Notes: generated by a model not told the origin, from the sequence alone. A stretch of 33,630 nucleotides of DNA from an uncultured Eubacteriales bacterium (GCA_900315285.1 OMYO01000020.1:1-33630); one strand, 5' to 3'. Counted from the first letter of the stretch, positions 9,122 to 16,809 are shown. Made by a program: numbers and translations.

Positions 9122-9158
9122 TTAGACCAACCGCCTCAAAAATTCTGTTTTGGTCTAA
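9122..9158. repeat. Perfect 9-bp inverted repeat between convergent genes
   Basis: TTAGACCAA (9122-9130) and TTGGTCTAA (9150-9158) are exact reverse complements separated by 19 bases. It lies downstream of the nucleosidase gene and could be its terminator stem, but no clear T-tract follows. A second small palindrome, TCCGGTTACCGGA, sits just to the left at about 9094-9106. Confidence 0.6.
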
Positions 9159-9184
9159 CGATATTGCCCTATTTCTGGGGCGAT

Positions 9185-9865
9185 TCAGCCGAGTTTTCCC
9201 ACAATTTCCAGCAGGATCTCCGAGAGATCTTCTTCCGCCAGATTGTTGACCTCCGTGTACGAATCCAGCGCACCGTCGTCGGCGTCGTCGGAAATTTTCC
9301 GGATGGACAGGAACGGAACGCCATAGGTGTCAGCCACGGAGGCGATGGCGGCGGACTCCATGTCGAAGGCATTGATGTGAAATTCGTCCCGGTACTCGGC
9401 CTTTTTCGCCGGGTCGTTGAGGAAGAAGTCGCCGGTGCCGAGTGCACCGGAACGGATGCCGGCGATGGACTCAGCGGCCGCAAGCAGCGTCGGGTCGGCG
9501 CTGTGGACAAACGTGCCGTCGGACTTTTTGCCGCGGGGCAGGCCGAAGGCGGTCAGATCAAAGTCACACTCGACGCAGGTGGCACCGGCCACCACGTCAC
9601 CCTTGCGGAGATGGGAGATGGCACCGGAGAGACCGGCATTCAGAATGGCGTCGACACCGCACGCATGGATCAGCAGCGAGGCGGCGATGGACGCGTTGAC
9701 CTTCCCAATACCCGACTGCACCGCGACGACCTGGGCATTGTCAAGCGGCAGAGTCACCATGGGAAGCGGTTTTCCCGTCTGTTTCGTGCCCCCACGGGAG
9801 AGAGCCACCTTCTCAAAAGGGGCATATTCCATTTCATCGGCGAAAATAAAACCGTAAGTTTTCAT
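9185..9865 (-). CDS. mtnN: 5'-Methylthioadenosine/S-adenosylhomocysteine nucleosidase
   Basis: 226 residues from the ATG that follows GAGAGGAG; an in-frame ATG ten codons upstream lacks a ribosome site. The enzyme removes adenine from MTA and SAH, clearing by-products of polyamine, autoinducer-2 and methylation pathways in the cytoplasm. Features of the PNP/UDP phosphorylase family are present: N-terminal FADEMEYAPF with the conserved acidic residue, GLSGAISHLRKGDVV, ECDFDLTAFG, and the ribose-binding FDMESAA near residue 175. The catalytic Asp is expected in RKISDDADD near residue 200. It fits with the methionine-synthesis operon elsewhere in the window. A TATAAT box (9894-9899, minus) precedes it; the gene is divergent from zapA. 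Confidence 0.9.
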   Translation of the reverse strand: MKTYGFIFADEMEYAPFEKVALSRGGTKQTGKPLPMVTLPLDNAQVVAVQSGIGKVNASIAASLLIHACGVDAILNAGLSGAISHLRKGDVVAGATCVECDFDLTAFGLPRGKKSDGTFVHSADPTLLAAAESIAGIRSGALGTGDFFLNDPAKKAEYRDEFHINAFDMESAAIASVADTYGVPFLSIRKISDDADDGALDSYTEVNNLAEEDLSEILLEIVGKLG

Positions 9866-9929
9866 AATGTTCGGACTCCTCTCTGATTGTTCCATTATAA
9901 GGTTGGCATTTTTAAATTTCCAGTATATA

Positions 9930-9938
9930 TGGTATAAT
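9930..9938 (+). promoter_or_regulatory. Extended -10 promoter of zapA
   Basis: TGGTATAAT is a perfect extended -10 element, 44 bases before the zapA ATG. No good -35 box is present at 17 bases, as is common when the TGn extension is there. Confidence 0.6.
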
Positions 9939-9982
9939 CTAAGGGAATAAATCTATACTTTTTGCAAGAGGTGCAGGGAAAT

Positions 9983-10330
9983 ATGGAGAAAGTCAGAGTT
10001 ACCCTCAATATCTGCGGCAACGACTACAATATTACCACAGATGAGGATCCGAAGTATGTCGAAGGTCTGGGAGAGCGTCTGAACGAGGATCTCTCGAAGA
10101 TCATCAAGGACAACAGCCGCCTTTCCATTACACAGGCTGCCATCCTCGCCGCGCTGGACTACCTGGACGAGGCATCGAAGGCCGACTCCACTGCGGACAA
10201 TCTCCGCGGACAGATCAAGGAGTACCTGGAGGACTCTGCCCGTTATAAAATGGAGGCCGAGGTGGCCAAACGGGAAGTGGAGCGCCTGCAGCGGGAGCTG
10301 AAGGGAAAGGACGGGAAGAAACCCTTTTGA
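9983..10330 (+). CDS. zapA: Cell division protein ZapA
   Basis: 115 residues from ATG 9983, after GCAGGG; a TTG seven codons upstream is a less likely start. ZapA dimers or tetramers bundle FtsZ filaments at the division ring. The N-terminal beta-strand block VRVTLNICGNDYNITTDED and the YVEGLGERLNEDL helix match the family, followed by a long coiled-coil-forming helix (residues about 60-110). The family normally ends at the coiled coil. Here the stop codon is embedded in CCC TTT TGA G and an open +1 frame continues through the next ORF (see 10380-10577). Divergent from the MTA/SAH nucleosidase. Confidence 0.88.
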   Translation: MEKVRVTLNICGNDYNITTDEDPKYVEGLGERLNEDLSKIIKDNSRLSITQAAILAALDYLDEASKADSTADNLRGQIKEYLEDSARYKMEAEVAKREVERLQRELKGKDGKKPF

Positions 10331-10379
10331 GGGTGGCCGGAATAAAAGCCGCTCTGACAAGGCCCGCACTGTCGACACC

Positions 10380-10577
10380 ATGGTCGACCAGTTAGACTCC
10401 GTGCCCACCGGCAGCCTGGATGACGAGCCGAGTCAAAGCCCCCCTGCCCCGCTGGACCACGCGGTGCTCTACGCCTTAGAGCCCAAAGGGGTACCGTCGG
10501 AGCAAGAGAAGGAAGAGGACAGTTCCAATTTTTGGAACCGTCTGCCGTTCCTGCGAAATCGAAAGAAGAAAAAGTGA
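10380..10577 (+). CDS. Small basic-tailed protein of unknown function, possibly a C-terminal extension of ZapA
   Basis: 65 residues if started at ATG 10380, which has no visible ribosome binding site. The frame is open back to the zapA stop and is +1 relative to zapA. The protein is acidic and Pro/Ser-rich, then ends with FWNRLPFLRNRKKKK, an aromatic and basic tail that could touch membrane or nucleic acid. It is followed immediately by a strong terminator, so it ends the zapA transcript. I do not recognise a family. It may be translated by coupling, by +1 frameshifting from zapA, or the separation could be a sequence error in a longer zapA. Confidence 0.5.
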   Translation: MVDQLDSVPTGSLDDEPSQSPPAPLDHAVLYALEPKGVPSEQEKEEDSSNFWNRLPFLRNRKKKK

Positions 10578-10620
10578 GAGAGGTCCTGTCCGCATGACCC
10601 GGGACGACCTCTCCTTTTTT
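10578..10620 (+). terminator. Terminator of the zapA transcript
   Basis: GAGAGGTC (10578-10585) pairs with GACCTCTC (10606-10613); a GTCC/GGGAC stem extends it inward, and CTTTTTT follows. It starts directly after the stop codon of the small ORF. Confidence 0.88.
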
Positions 10621-10636
10621 ATGTACTGAGGTATGA

Positions 10637-12763
10637 ATGATGAGAAATAGTGCGGTGGAGGTGCTGGCGCCGGCCGGCGGCCGGGAGGCCCTGTCGGCAG
10701 CGGTACGCTGCGGGGCCGACGCGGTCTACCTGGGCGCCGGCAGTTTCAACGCCCGCCGCAACGCCGCGAACTTCAGCGGCGAAGGGCTGCAGGAGGCTGT
10801 CGCCTACTGCCATCTTCGGGGAGTACGGGTGTATTTGACGCTCAACACGCTGGTCTCGGACGACGAGACCGGCGACCTGCTGCAGCTCATGGAGGACGCG
10901 GCGGAGGCGGGCGTGGACGCCTTTATTGTCCAGGACCTGGCGGTGGCAAGACTGGCGAGGGCTGTTGTTCCGGACATTCGGCTGCACGGTTCCACCCAGC
11001 TGTCGGTCATGGCCCCGGAAGGCTTCGAAAAACTGCAGGAGCTGGGGTTTGTGCGCGCTGTCGTGCCGCGGGAGCTCACACTCTCCGAAATGGAGCGAAT
11101 CCACAGGCATACGGACATGGAACTCGAGGCCTTTGTGCACGGGGCACTGTGCATGAGCGTGTCCGGACAGTGCTATCTCTCCGCCATGCTCGGAGGTCGA
11201 AGCGGCAACCGCGGGCTGTGCGCGCAGCCGTGCCGGCTGCCGTTCCAGGCGGCCGGCGGCACGGGGCACGACCTCTCGCTGCGGGACCTGGATCTCATAG
11301 AGCACATGGGCGAAATGGCAGCGGCCGGCATAACGTCCTTCAAAATTGAGGGGCGCATGAAGCGGCCCGAATATGTTGCCGCCGCCGTCACCGCCTGCCG
11401 GAACGAGCTCGCCGGCATTCAGGACCCGGAGCTCACCGCCAACCTGCGTGCGGTTTTCTCCCGCTCCGGCTTCACGGACGGCTACCTCACCGGCAGGCGT
11501 GGTCGCGACATGTTCGGTACCCGCAGCAAAGATGACGTGACCGCTGCAGGTCCCATCCTGCAGGACCTGCAGAAGCTTTACGCAGATGACACCGGTCCCA
11601 CGCCCGTGGACTTCACGTTCCGTGCCGTCGCAGGCGAACCTTTGAAGCTCACAGCCACTGTCGCGGGCGCGAACGCTGGCGCGGGTGCGAGCGCTGTCGC
11701 GGGCGCGAACGCTGGCGCTGGCGCGCAGGCCACCGCGGTCTCCGCGGAGCCGCCGCAGCCCGCCACCGGACGCCCGGCCTCTGACGCCTCGGTGCGCAAG
11801 CACCTCGCAAAGACCGGAGGCACGGCCTTCACGCTCCACAACCTGCAGATCGACCTTGACGACGGTCTCTTTCTTCCCGCCTCCGGTCTGAACGCGCTGC
11901 GCCGCGAGGCCCTCGCCAATCTCTCGGCGGAAATCGTCGGCCGGGCCCACCGGTCTTTCCATCCAGCCGAGGCGGAAGCCCTGGTCGGGCTCCCGCCCCA
12001 CCGCGCCGCCTCACCCCGCACCTATATCCGCCTGTCCTCCATGGATCAGTACACGGAATCCTGTTGCAGCGGCGGCGCCCTCATCGTGCCGCTGGCCTCC
12101 GGCGAGGAGGCTTGGGAGCGGCTGAAGCGGGACGGAGTGGTCTTCGGCGTGGAAATTCCCCGCCCCCAGTACCGCTACTCGGAGCGCACCGTGGGACGCC
12201 TGCGTGCAGCAAAGCAGTGCGGGACCTCCTTCGCCTTCGCCGGCGCGCTGGACGGCGTCGCCCTGGCCGGGCTCGCCGGCCTCCCCGTCCTCGGTTCCTT
12301 CACTCTGAACGCCTATAGCAGCGTCACCATGGAGGAGTACCGAAAGCTCGGCGTTCAAGCAATCGTGACATCACTGGAACTGAAGACATCGGCCATTGAA
12401 CGCCTCCGGGGCGACATCCCCCGCGGAATCGTCACCTACGGCCGCACGCCCCTTATGCTGACGCGCAACTGTCCCATCCGCAACGGCACAGACTGCCGCC
12501 ACTGCCACGGCACCCGCTCCCTTACGGACCGCAAGGGCATGGAGTTCCCTGTGGTCTGCGGAAACGGCGCCAGTGAAGTCCTGAATTCCAGACCCATCTA
12601 TATGGCAGATAAGCTCCAAGAAGTGAAAAACATCGATTTCTCCCTGGTCTATTTCACCATTGAATCGCCCACCGAAATAGAGGGCATTTTGAAGCAGGTG
12701 GCAGAAGGCCTGCCGCCACAGGGAGAGTTCACCCGCGGCCTCTACTACCGCGGCGTACAGTGA
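10637..12763 (+). CDS. Peptidase U32 family protein (RlhA/TrhP-like)
   Basis: About 708 residues; ATG ATG follows GAGG. The N-terminal barrel matches family U32: VEVLAPAGGREAL, ADAVYLGAGSFNARR, LHGSTQLSVM and ELEAFVHGALCMSVSGQCYLSAMLGGRSGNRGLCAQPCR, with the cysteines seen in members that modify RNA. Characterised relatives such as E. coli RlhA and TrhP act in 23S rRNA or tRNA hydroxylation; others are called collagenases. A C-terminal domain ends with NCPIRNGTDCRHC, which may bind metal or an Fe-S cluster. About residues 341-370 carry an Ala/Gly-rich insertion with a duplicated 12-residue unit, which looks like a flexible linker. dut follows after 9 bases. Confidence 0.87.
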   Translation: MMRNSAVEVLAPAGGREALSAAVRCGADAVYLGAGSFNARRNAANFSGEGLQEAVAYCHLRGVRVYLTLNTLVSDDETGDLLQLMEDAAEAGVDAFIVQDLAVARLARAVVPDIRLHGSTQLSVMAPEGFEKLQELGFVRAVVPRELTLSEMERIHRHTDMELEAFVHGALCMSVSGQCYLSAMLGGRSGNRGLCAQPCRLPFQAAGGTGHDLSLRDLDLIEHMGEMAAAGITSFKIEGRMKRPEYVAAAVTACRNELAGIQDPELTANLRAVFSRSGFTDGYLTGRRGRDMFGTRSKDDVTAAGPILQDLQKLYADDTGPTPVDFTFRAVAGEPLKLTATVAGANAGAGASAVAGANAGAGAQATAVSAEPPQPATGRPASDASVRKHLAKTGGTAFTLHNLQIDLDDGLFLPASGLNALRREALANLSAEIVGRAHRSFHPAEAEALVGLPPHRAASPRTYIRLSSMDQYTESCCSGGALIVPLASGEEAWERLKRDGVVFGVEIPRPQYRYSERTVGRLRAAKQCGTSFAFAGALDGVALAGLAGLPVLGSFTLNAYSSVTMEEYRKLGVQAIVTSLELKTSAIERLRGDIPRGIVTYGRTPLMLTRNCPIRNGTDCRHCHGTRSLTDRKGMEFPVVCGNGASEVLNSRPIYMADKLQEVKNIDFSLVYFTIESPTEIEGILKQVAEGLPPQGEFTRGLYYRGVQ
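11658..11729 (+). repeat. Two 36-bp tandem repeats inside the U32 gene
   Basis: Copies at 11658-11693 and 11694-11729 share their first 25 bases exactly and encode VAGANAGAGA(S/Q)A twice. The unit length is a multiple of three, so copy changes would keep the frame. It is a likely site of length variation in a linker. Confidence 0.9.
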
Positions 12764-12772
12764 GGAGGACCT

Positions 12773-13210
12773 ATGAGCAAGACGATAACCATCAAATATT
12801 TCACGGACAAAATAGAAAAACTCCGCTATATTGGCGGGGTCTCGGACTGGATCGACCTCCGGGCAGCCGAGGACATCACCCTCAAAAAGGGCGAGTTCCG
12901 GCTCATCCCCCTCGGTGTCGCCATGAAGCTGCCGGAAGGGTATGAGGCCCATGTGGTTCCCCGCTCCTCCACCTACAAGAACTTTGGTGTTCTGCAGGTG
13001 AATTCCATGGGCGTCATCGACGCCTCCTACTGCGGCGACAACGACCAATGGTACTTCCCGGCCCTTGCGGTTCGCGACACGGAAATCCATGTGAATGACC
13101 GCATCTGCCAGTTCCGTATCATGGAGAATCAGCCGGCGCTGGACTTCCAGGAGGTTTCGCACCTGGATGGAGAGGACCGTGGCGGGTTCGGAAGTACGGG
13201 GAAACAGTGA
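12773..13210 (+). CDS. dut: dUTP diphosphatase
   Basis: 145 residues, normal for a trimeric dUTPase. It hydrolyses dUTP to dUMP and pyrophosphate, keeping uracil out of DNA and feeding thymidylate synthesis. Conserved motifs appear in order: [10 protein letters not shown] (I), [13 protein letters not shown] (II), [17 protein letters not shown] (III, with the catalytic Asp), [10 protein letters not shown] (IV), and the C-terminal P-loop-like GGFGSTG (V). GAGGAGG overlaps the upstream stop region and sits 6 bases before the ATG, so it is probably cotranscribed with the U32 gene. The gene is convergent with the SDR gene across the gap that holds repeat array 1. Confidence 0.95.
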   Translation: MSKTITIKYFTDKIEKLRYIGGVSDWIDLRAAEDITLKKGEFRLIPLGVAMKLPEGYEAHVVPRSSTYKNFGVLQVNSMGVIDASYCGDNDQWYFPALAVRDTEIHVNDRICQFRIMENQPALDFQEVSHLDGEDRGGFGSTGKQ

Positions 13211-13264
13211 GTTCCTGTATTTTCAGGGGCTGAATCGCCCGGAAATAAGGGGTGCGGGCCCTAT

Positions 13265-13651
13265 CTTATACAGTCCACCTCCATTTCCGGCCTAGTGTAT
13301 GAGATTTTTTGCCGCCCCCGCGCCAAATCTCCTACACCCTTCCCTTATTCCCGCATGAGTGTATGATCAACATCATACAGACTATCCTTTGTTGCGGCAT
13401 CATGTATAGGCCGCACTGCTCTCACCCGGAAATTTCTCATACATCATCTTTGATTTCCCGGTCTACTGTATGAGGTTTTCAAATTTCATAACTCAAAATC
13501 TCATACAGAATTCTCCCATATCAATTTTTTGTATGAAATTCCCGCGAAAACCACTCTGACCGAATTTTCGAAAACGAAATTACCGCAAAGAATCAAAGTC
13601 CGCGGGCTCTTTCTCATACAATCCTCCTCTATTTCCAGCTCTATGTATGAA
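13265..13651. repeat. Repeat array 1: six alternating inverted octamer units (CTCATACA/TGTATGAG)
   Basis: Six units each consist of a left arm near CTCATACA and a right arm near TGTATGAG whose starts are 31 bases apart (30 in one). Units: 13265-13303, 13329-13367, 13372-13410, 13436-13474, 13500-13537, 13613-13651. Start-to-start steps are 64, 43, 64, 64 and 113 bases, and normal gaps are exactly 25 bases. Four units contain ATTTCC or ATTCCC starting 17 or 18 bases into the unit. Arm differences are single-base. The 593-base gap 13211-13803 contains this array, a terminator and no convincing gene. Function is unknown; the architecture matches array 2 (22564-22913). Confidence 0.85.
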
Positions 13652-13754
13652 ATTTTCCACCTGGGCCGCCCCTTCAGCCCTCTCGTGAGCAATCCCTTCC
13701 CACTTTCCGAAGGAAACTTCCCCTCCTCCCCTCCTCAGCTACACAAAAACATGC

Positions 13755-13792
13755 AAAAAGCTGTACCACCACCCGGTGATACAGCTTTTTTA
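13755..13792. terminator. Bidirectional terminator between dut/array 1 and the SDR gene
   Basis: AAAAAGCTGTA-C-CACC pairs with GGTG-A-TACAGCTTTTT across ACCC, with one C-A mismatch. It is flanked by A and T tracts, so it can serve both directions. The stem core resembles the terminators at 9043 and 26382. Confidence 0.8.
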
Positions 13793-13803
13793 TATAAACT
13801 ATT

Positions 13804-14538
13804 TCAAATAATCAGCCCGCCATTCACCCCGAGCACCTGCCCAGTCACAAAGCCAGCCTGCTCCGACGCCAGGAACAGCGCCGCCGCGGCAATATCCTCT
13901 GGCTTGCCGATGCGCTGCAGAGGGGTTTCCTCTGCCAGCTCGTCCATAGTCTCCTGGCTGTGCATGGCGTTCATGGCGGTGTCTATGACGCCGGGCGCAA
14001 TGCAGTTGACCCGAATTCCGCTGGGTCCGACCTCCTTGGCAAGCGCTTTCGTGAGTCCAATAACGCCGGCCTTGGATGCGCTGTAGACCACCTCGCAGCT
14101 TCCACCGACCTGGCCCCACATGGAGCTTATGTTGATAATGCACCCGGACTTGCGAGCTATCATAGGAGGCAGCACCTCCCGGCAGCAGAGGAACGGCCCC
14201 TTCAGGTTGACGCCCATTATGTGGTCGTACTCCTCATCTGTCACGTCTGGCAGCAGTTCCTGCGATGCCACGCCGGCATTGTTGACCAGCACCTCCGCCG
14301 GCCCAAACGTGTCCTCAATATTTCCGAACATTTCGTGGACCTGCTCCGTATCGGTGAGATCCGCCCAGAACGGCTCCGCGTCGAAGCCTTTGTCCCGCAG
14401 TTCTTGGGCCAGCTCTACCGCCGCCTCCGGGTGGCTGCAGCAGCAGAGTGCTGTCCGGTAGCCGGCCTCGGCAAACGAGCGCGCCAGCGCCTGTCCAATG
14501 CCGCCGGATGCCCCGGTAATGACCGCTGTCTTTCCCAT
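13804..14538 (-). CDS. SDR-family oxidoreductase (FabG-like)
   Basis: 244 residues from the ATG 7 bases after AGGAGG; an upstream in-frame ATG lacks support. A classical short-chain dehydrogenase/reductase using NAD(P)H. Cofactor motif TGASGGIG is at about 8-15 and NNAG at about 86-89. The catalytic Ser (INISS, about 138-139), Tyr152 and Lys156 (YSASK) are all present. C-terminal GQVLGVNGGLII is typical of 3-oxoacyl-ACP reductases, but the gene is not in a fatty-acid operon, so another carbonyl substrate is possible. It lies downstream of the lipoprotein gene, separated by that gene's terminator, and needs its own promoter or read-through. Confidence 0.9.
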   Translation of the reverse strand: MGKTAVITGASGGIGQALARSFAEAGYRTALCCCSHPEAAVELAQELRDKGFDAEPFWADLTDTEQVHEMFGNIEDTFGPAEVLVNNAGVASQELLPDVTDEEYDHIMGVNLKGPFLCCREVLPPMIARKSGCIINISSMWGQVGGSCEVVYSASKAGVIGLTKALAKEVGPSGIRVNCIAPGVIDTAMNAMHSQETMDELAEETPLQRIGKPEDIAAAALFLASEQAGFVTGQVLGVNGGLII

Positions 14539-14557
14539 TGTCCCGCCTCCTGACTTT

Positions 14558-14590
14558 AAAAAAGGCACCCTGGAGCATTCCCAGAGTGCC
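14558..14590 (-). terminator. Terminator of the lipoprotein gene
   Basis: On the minus strand GGCACTCTGG (14581-14590) pairs with CCAGGGTGCC (14564-14573), with one T-G pair, and TTTTTT follows. It begins 17 bases after the lipoprotein stop and ends about 20 bases before the SDR start. Confidence 0.88.
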
Positions 14591-14606
14591 ATGATTTTTT
14601 GGCGAT

Positions 14607-15350
14607 TTACTTGCTGGCCGTCTTCACATCACCCGGGAAAAGCGAGTAGTAGTCGACAGCGCGGTAGCTGTAGACGTCGGTGAAGACCGAGGAGTTTGTC
14701 TCATAGATGGAGATGGAGGCGAGGCCGTTGACCTTTCCAGAGCCATCCACTTTACCCATCATCTTCAGATTGCCGTCCTGGTCGAAGAAGAAACGGTTGC
14801 GGACGCCGCGGTTAGCGTTGGCATAGTCCTCATAACTATAGGTCTGTCCCATATAGGAGACCTTGCCGGAGCCGACAAAGGAGTCACTCATGAGATAGTC
14901 CAATGACAGTTTCTCCATGGTGGCCGCATAACGGCTTACTGCGTTCTGGTCTCCATTCGGAACCGGAGCATAAATGCCCTCGCTGGAGAAGACCACATAG
15001 TACTGGCCTTTCTTGTTGTCCCCGTTGTTCTCATCTTTCTTCAGCATGATGGTGCAGGGAACCGTCTGGTTCTTACTTACGACCTGGAACGTGACCAGGG
15101 CATTGTCCTCGTCCGCCTTGGCATAGAAGATATTTCCGCCAGTCTTTCCGCCCTTCATGGGTGCGGTCTCATAGGTATAATTTTCAGAGCAGATGAGCTT
15201 AATATACTGCTCCATCTGTTTTCCCTGGAACTCCTTCGGCACCTTGCCGCTGCCGCTCTTCTTGCCGCAGGCGGTAAAACCGGTGGCAATGGCGCAGATG
15301 GCAAGGATCAGAGCCAGGACCTTCATCAGCTTACTTTTCTTTGAGTTCAT
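14607..15350 (-). CDS. Lipoprotein of unknown function
   Basis: 247 residues with a lipoprotein signal: basic MNSKKSKLMK, hydrophobic LALILAICAIATGFTA, then Cys28 followed by GKKSGSGK. It is predicted to be lipid-anchored on the outer face of the membrane. The mature part is Gly/Ser/Lys-rich at first, then a soluble domain with several Tyr-rich beta stretches (YYVVFSSEGIYAPV, VSYMGQTYSYEDYAN, FFFDQDGNLKMMGKV). I do not recognise a family and propose no activity. GAGGAG precedes the ATG by 8 bases, and a good promoter lies just upstream. Confidence 0.8.
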   Translation of the reverse strand: MNSKKSKLMKVLALILAICAIATGFTACGKKSGSGKVPKEFQGKQMEQYIKLICSENYTYETAPMKGGKTGGNIFYAKADEDNALVTFQVVSKNQTVPCTIMLKKDENNGDNKKGQYYVVFSSEGIYAPVPNGDQNAVSRYAATMEKLSLDYLMSDSFVGSGKVSYMGQTYSYEDYANANRGVRNRFFFDQDGNLKMMGKVDGSGKVNGLASISIYETNSSVFTDVYSYRAVDYYSLFPGDVKTASK

Positions 15351-15385
15351 AGCCGTTTCTCCTCAAACAAAATAAAGTATTATTA

Positions 15386-15414
15386 ATGGTATCATAGGGG
15401 ATTTTCAAAGTCAA
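15386..15414 (-). promoter_or_regulatory. Promoter of the lipoprotein gene
   Basis: TTGACT (15409-15414, minus) and TACCAT (15386-15391), 17 bases apart, with a TGA extension before the -10 box. The ATG is about 36 bases downstream. It is divergent from the tRNA promoter only 9 bases away. Confidence 0.6.
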
Positions 15415-15422
15415 TTTTGTCC

Positions 15423-15451
15423 TTGCAAATCAATAGTCTTTTCTATATAAT
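15423..15451 (+). promoter_or_regulatory. Promoter of tRNA-Thr
   Basis: TTGCAA (15423-15428) and a perfect TATAAT (15446-15451) with a 17-base spacer. Start of transcription would fall about 10 bases before the mature tRNA 5' end. Confidence 0.8.
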
Positions 15452-15468
15452 GGATTACTGCAAGGCCT

Positions 15469-15544
<76 letters not shown>

Positions 15545-15555
15545 AACATGAAAAG

Positions 15556-15598
15556 ACACATTGTCTCCCACCGGGAGGCAATGTGTTTTTCTTTTTCT
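15556..15598 (+). terminator. Terminator of tRNA-Thr
   Basis: ACACATTG-TCTCCC pairs with GGGAGG-CAATGTGT around ACC, followed by TTTTCTTTTTC, 11 bases after the tRNA CCA. Confidence 0.9.
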
Positions 15599-15622
15599 TG
15601 GGCGATAAACTCTTCTTGGCGC

Positions 15623-15667
15623 AAAAAAAGAGCACATCGCACATCCAAATCGATATGCGATATGCCC
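15623..15667 (-). terminator. Terminator of the nitrilase-family gene
   Basis: On the minus strand GGGCATATCGCA (15656-15667) pairs with TGCGATGTGCTC (15630-15641), 12 pairs including two G-T, then TTTTTTT. It lies 16 bases after the stop codon. Confidence 0.88.
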
Positions 15668-15683
15668 TTTTGTATATTAACGA

Positions 15684-16763
15684 TTATTTTGCCTTGAGCA
15701 CTCCATATTTCAGGACATTGCCCGTGTCAAAGAGTGTGTTCAGGATGGCGCTGCCATAGAACTTGACGTTCGTCTCGGCAATGCCGGCGGCGTCATTGAT
15801 CTGCTCATGGCGCTCCTGATCTTTCTTCAGGGAAGCCACATGCTCTTCCCTCGTCATTCCAAGGTTCTTATAATACTGGTCAATGGAGCCCTGGACATCA
15901 ATATCGGCAACGACTTTGCCCTCTTCCCATCCGGTCTCTCCGTAGGACTTACCGGTGGCGTCGGCAATGCGCGCGTGGCCTGCTTCGGCGTTCATAGTGG
16001 CGCCTGGTTCCGCAGACCAGTTGGTCTCCAGGAAGACGACGCCATTCTCCACGTTGCGGGACTTGCCGGAATAACGGTAGAGCATGAGAGACGGGTCAAT
16101 GTCGCCCAGGCGTTTGTCGAGTCCGGGCCAGGAACTCGGAGCGAGGACGATGTCGGCGCCCTTGATCTTCAGGTCACGGACGGTGTCGGGGAACGTCTTG
16201 TCGAAGCAGATGACAAGGCCGATTTTTCCGAGGCTGGTGTCAAAGACATCGGATCCGACGGTGCCGGCCTCCTCCATGTAGGACTCCGTTCCGGCGAGGT
16301 GCACCTTATGGTACTTGCCGACAAAGCCCTCCGGTCCGACGAGGACCTCGGTGTTATAGATCTTGTCTGGATAGTACGGATCCCGCTCCAACATGGTCCA
16401 GGCAATGTACATGTTGTATTTCTTGGCGTAAGCCATCATGGTCTGCGTTGTCGGGCCCTCGGGGACGAGCTCCGCATTCTCCTTGAAATAGGCATGGGCA
16501 CTGTCATCCACGGTGTTCATGCTGATGCCCTCAGGCAGTCCGCAGGTGGACAGCTCCGGGAACAGGATGAGGTCGACATTGTTGGCGCCGGCGTCGTCAA
16601 TGTAGTCGCCGATGATTTTCATGTTGGCGGCCTTGTCGCTCTTGACCGGGAACGAGACCGTCTCGAAGCGTGTTGTCTGTCCTGCGGCAAAGGCCGGTAC
16701 AGCAGCCATGACAAACATCAACGCAAAGAGCAGGCAAAGAACCGCCCGCGTTGCTTTTTTCAT
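15684..16763 (-). CDS. Exported nitrilase-superfamily amidohydrolase
   Basis: 359 residues from the ATG that follows AAAGGAG by 8 bases. A clear signal peptide (KKATRAV, hydrophobic LCLLFALMFVMAAVPA, cleavage near AFA-AG at 24-28) predicts secretion. The mature protein is a carbon-nitrogen hydrolase with the full catalytic triad: Glu70 (FPELST), Lys153 (KYHKVHL) and Cys186 (VICFDKTFP). The family hydrolyses C-N bonds in amides, carbamoyl amines or nitriles, usually in the cytoplasm; the substrate cannot be assigned. A C-terminal helical tail follows the core (MTREEHVASLKKDQERHEQ). Monocistronic, with its own terminator, and separated from the upstream GNAT gene by another. Confidence 0.88.
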   Translation of the reverse strand: MKKATRAVLCLLFALMFVMAAVPAFAAGQTTRFETVSFPVKSDKAANMKIIGDYIDDAGANNVDLILFPELSTCGLPEGISMNTVDDSAHAYFKENAELVPEGPTTQTMMAYAKKYNMYIAWTMLERDPYYPDKIYNTEVLVGPEGFVGKYHKVHLAGTESYMEEAGTVGSDVFDTSLGKIGLVICFDKTFPDTVRDLKIKGADIVLAPSSWPGLDKRLGDIDPSLMLYRYSGKSRNVENGVVFLETNWSAEPGATMNAEAGHARIADATGKSYGETGWEEGKVVADIDVQGSIDQYYKNLGMTREEHVASLKKDQERHEQINDAAGIAETNVKFYGSAILNTLFDTGNVLKYGVLKAK

Positions 16764-16809
16764 AATAAACACTCCTTTAGTAGATAAAAAAGAATGTTTA
16801 TATGGTAAA

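Noticed and set aside
13501..14086. 63- and 185-codon frames inside and beyond array 1
   Set aside because: They cross the array, a terminator and the antisense of the SDR gene; no ribosome sites.
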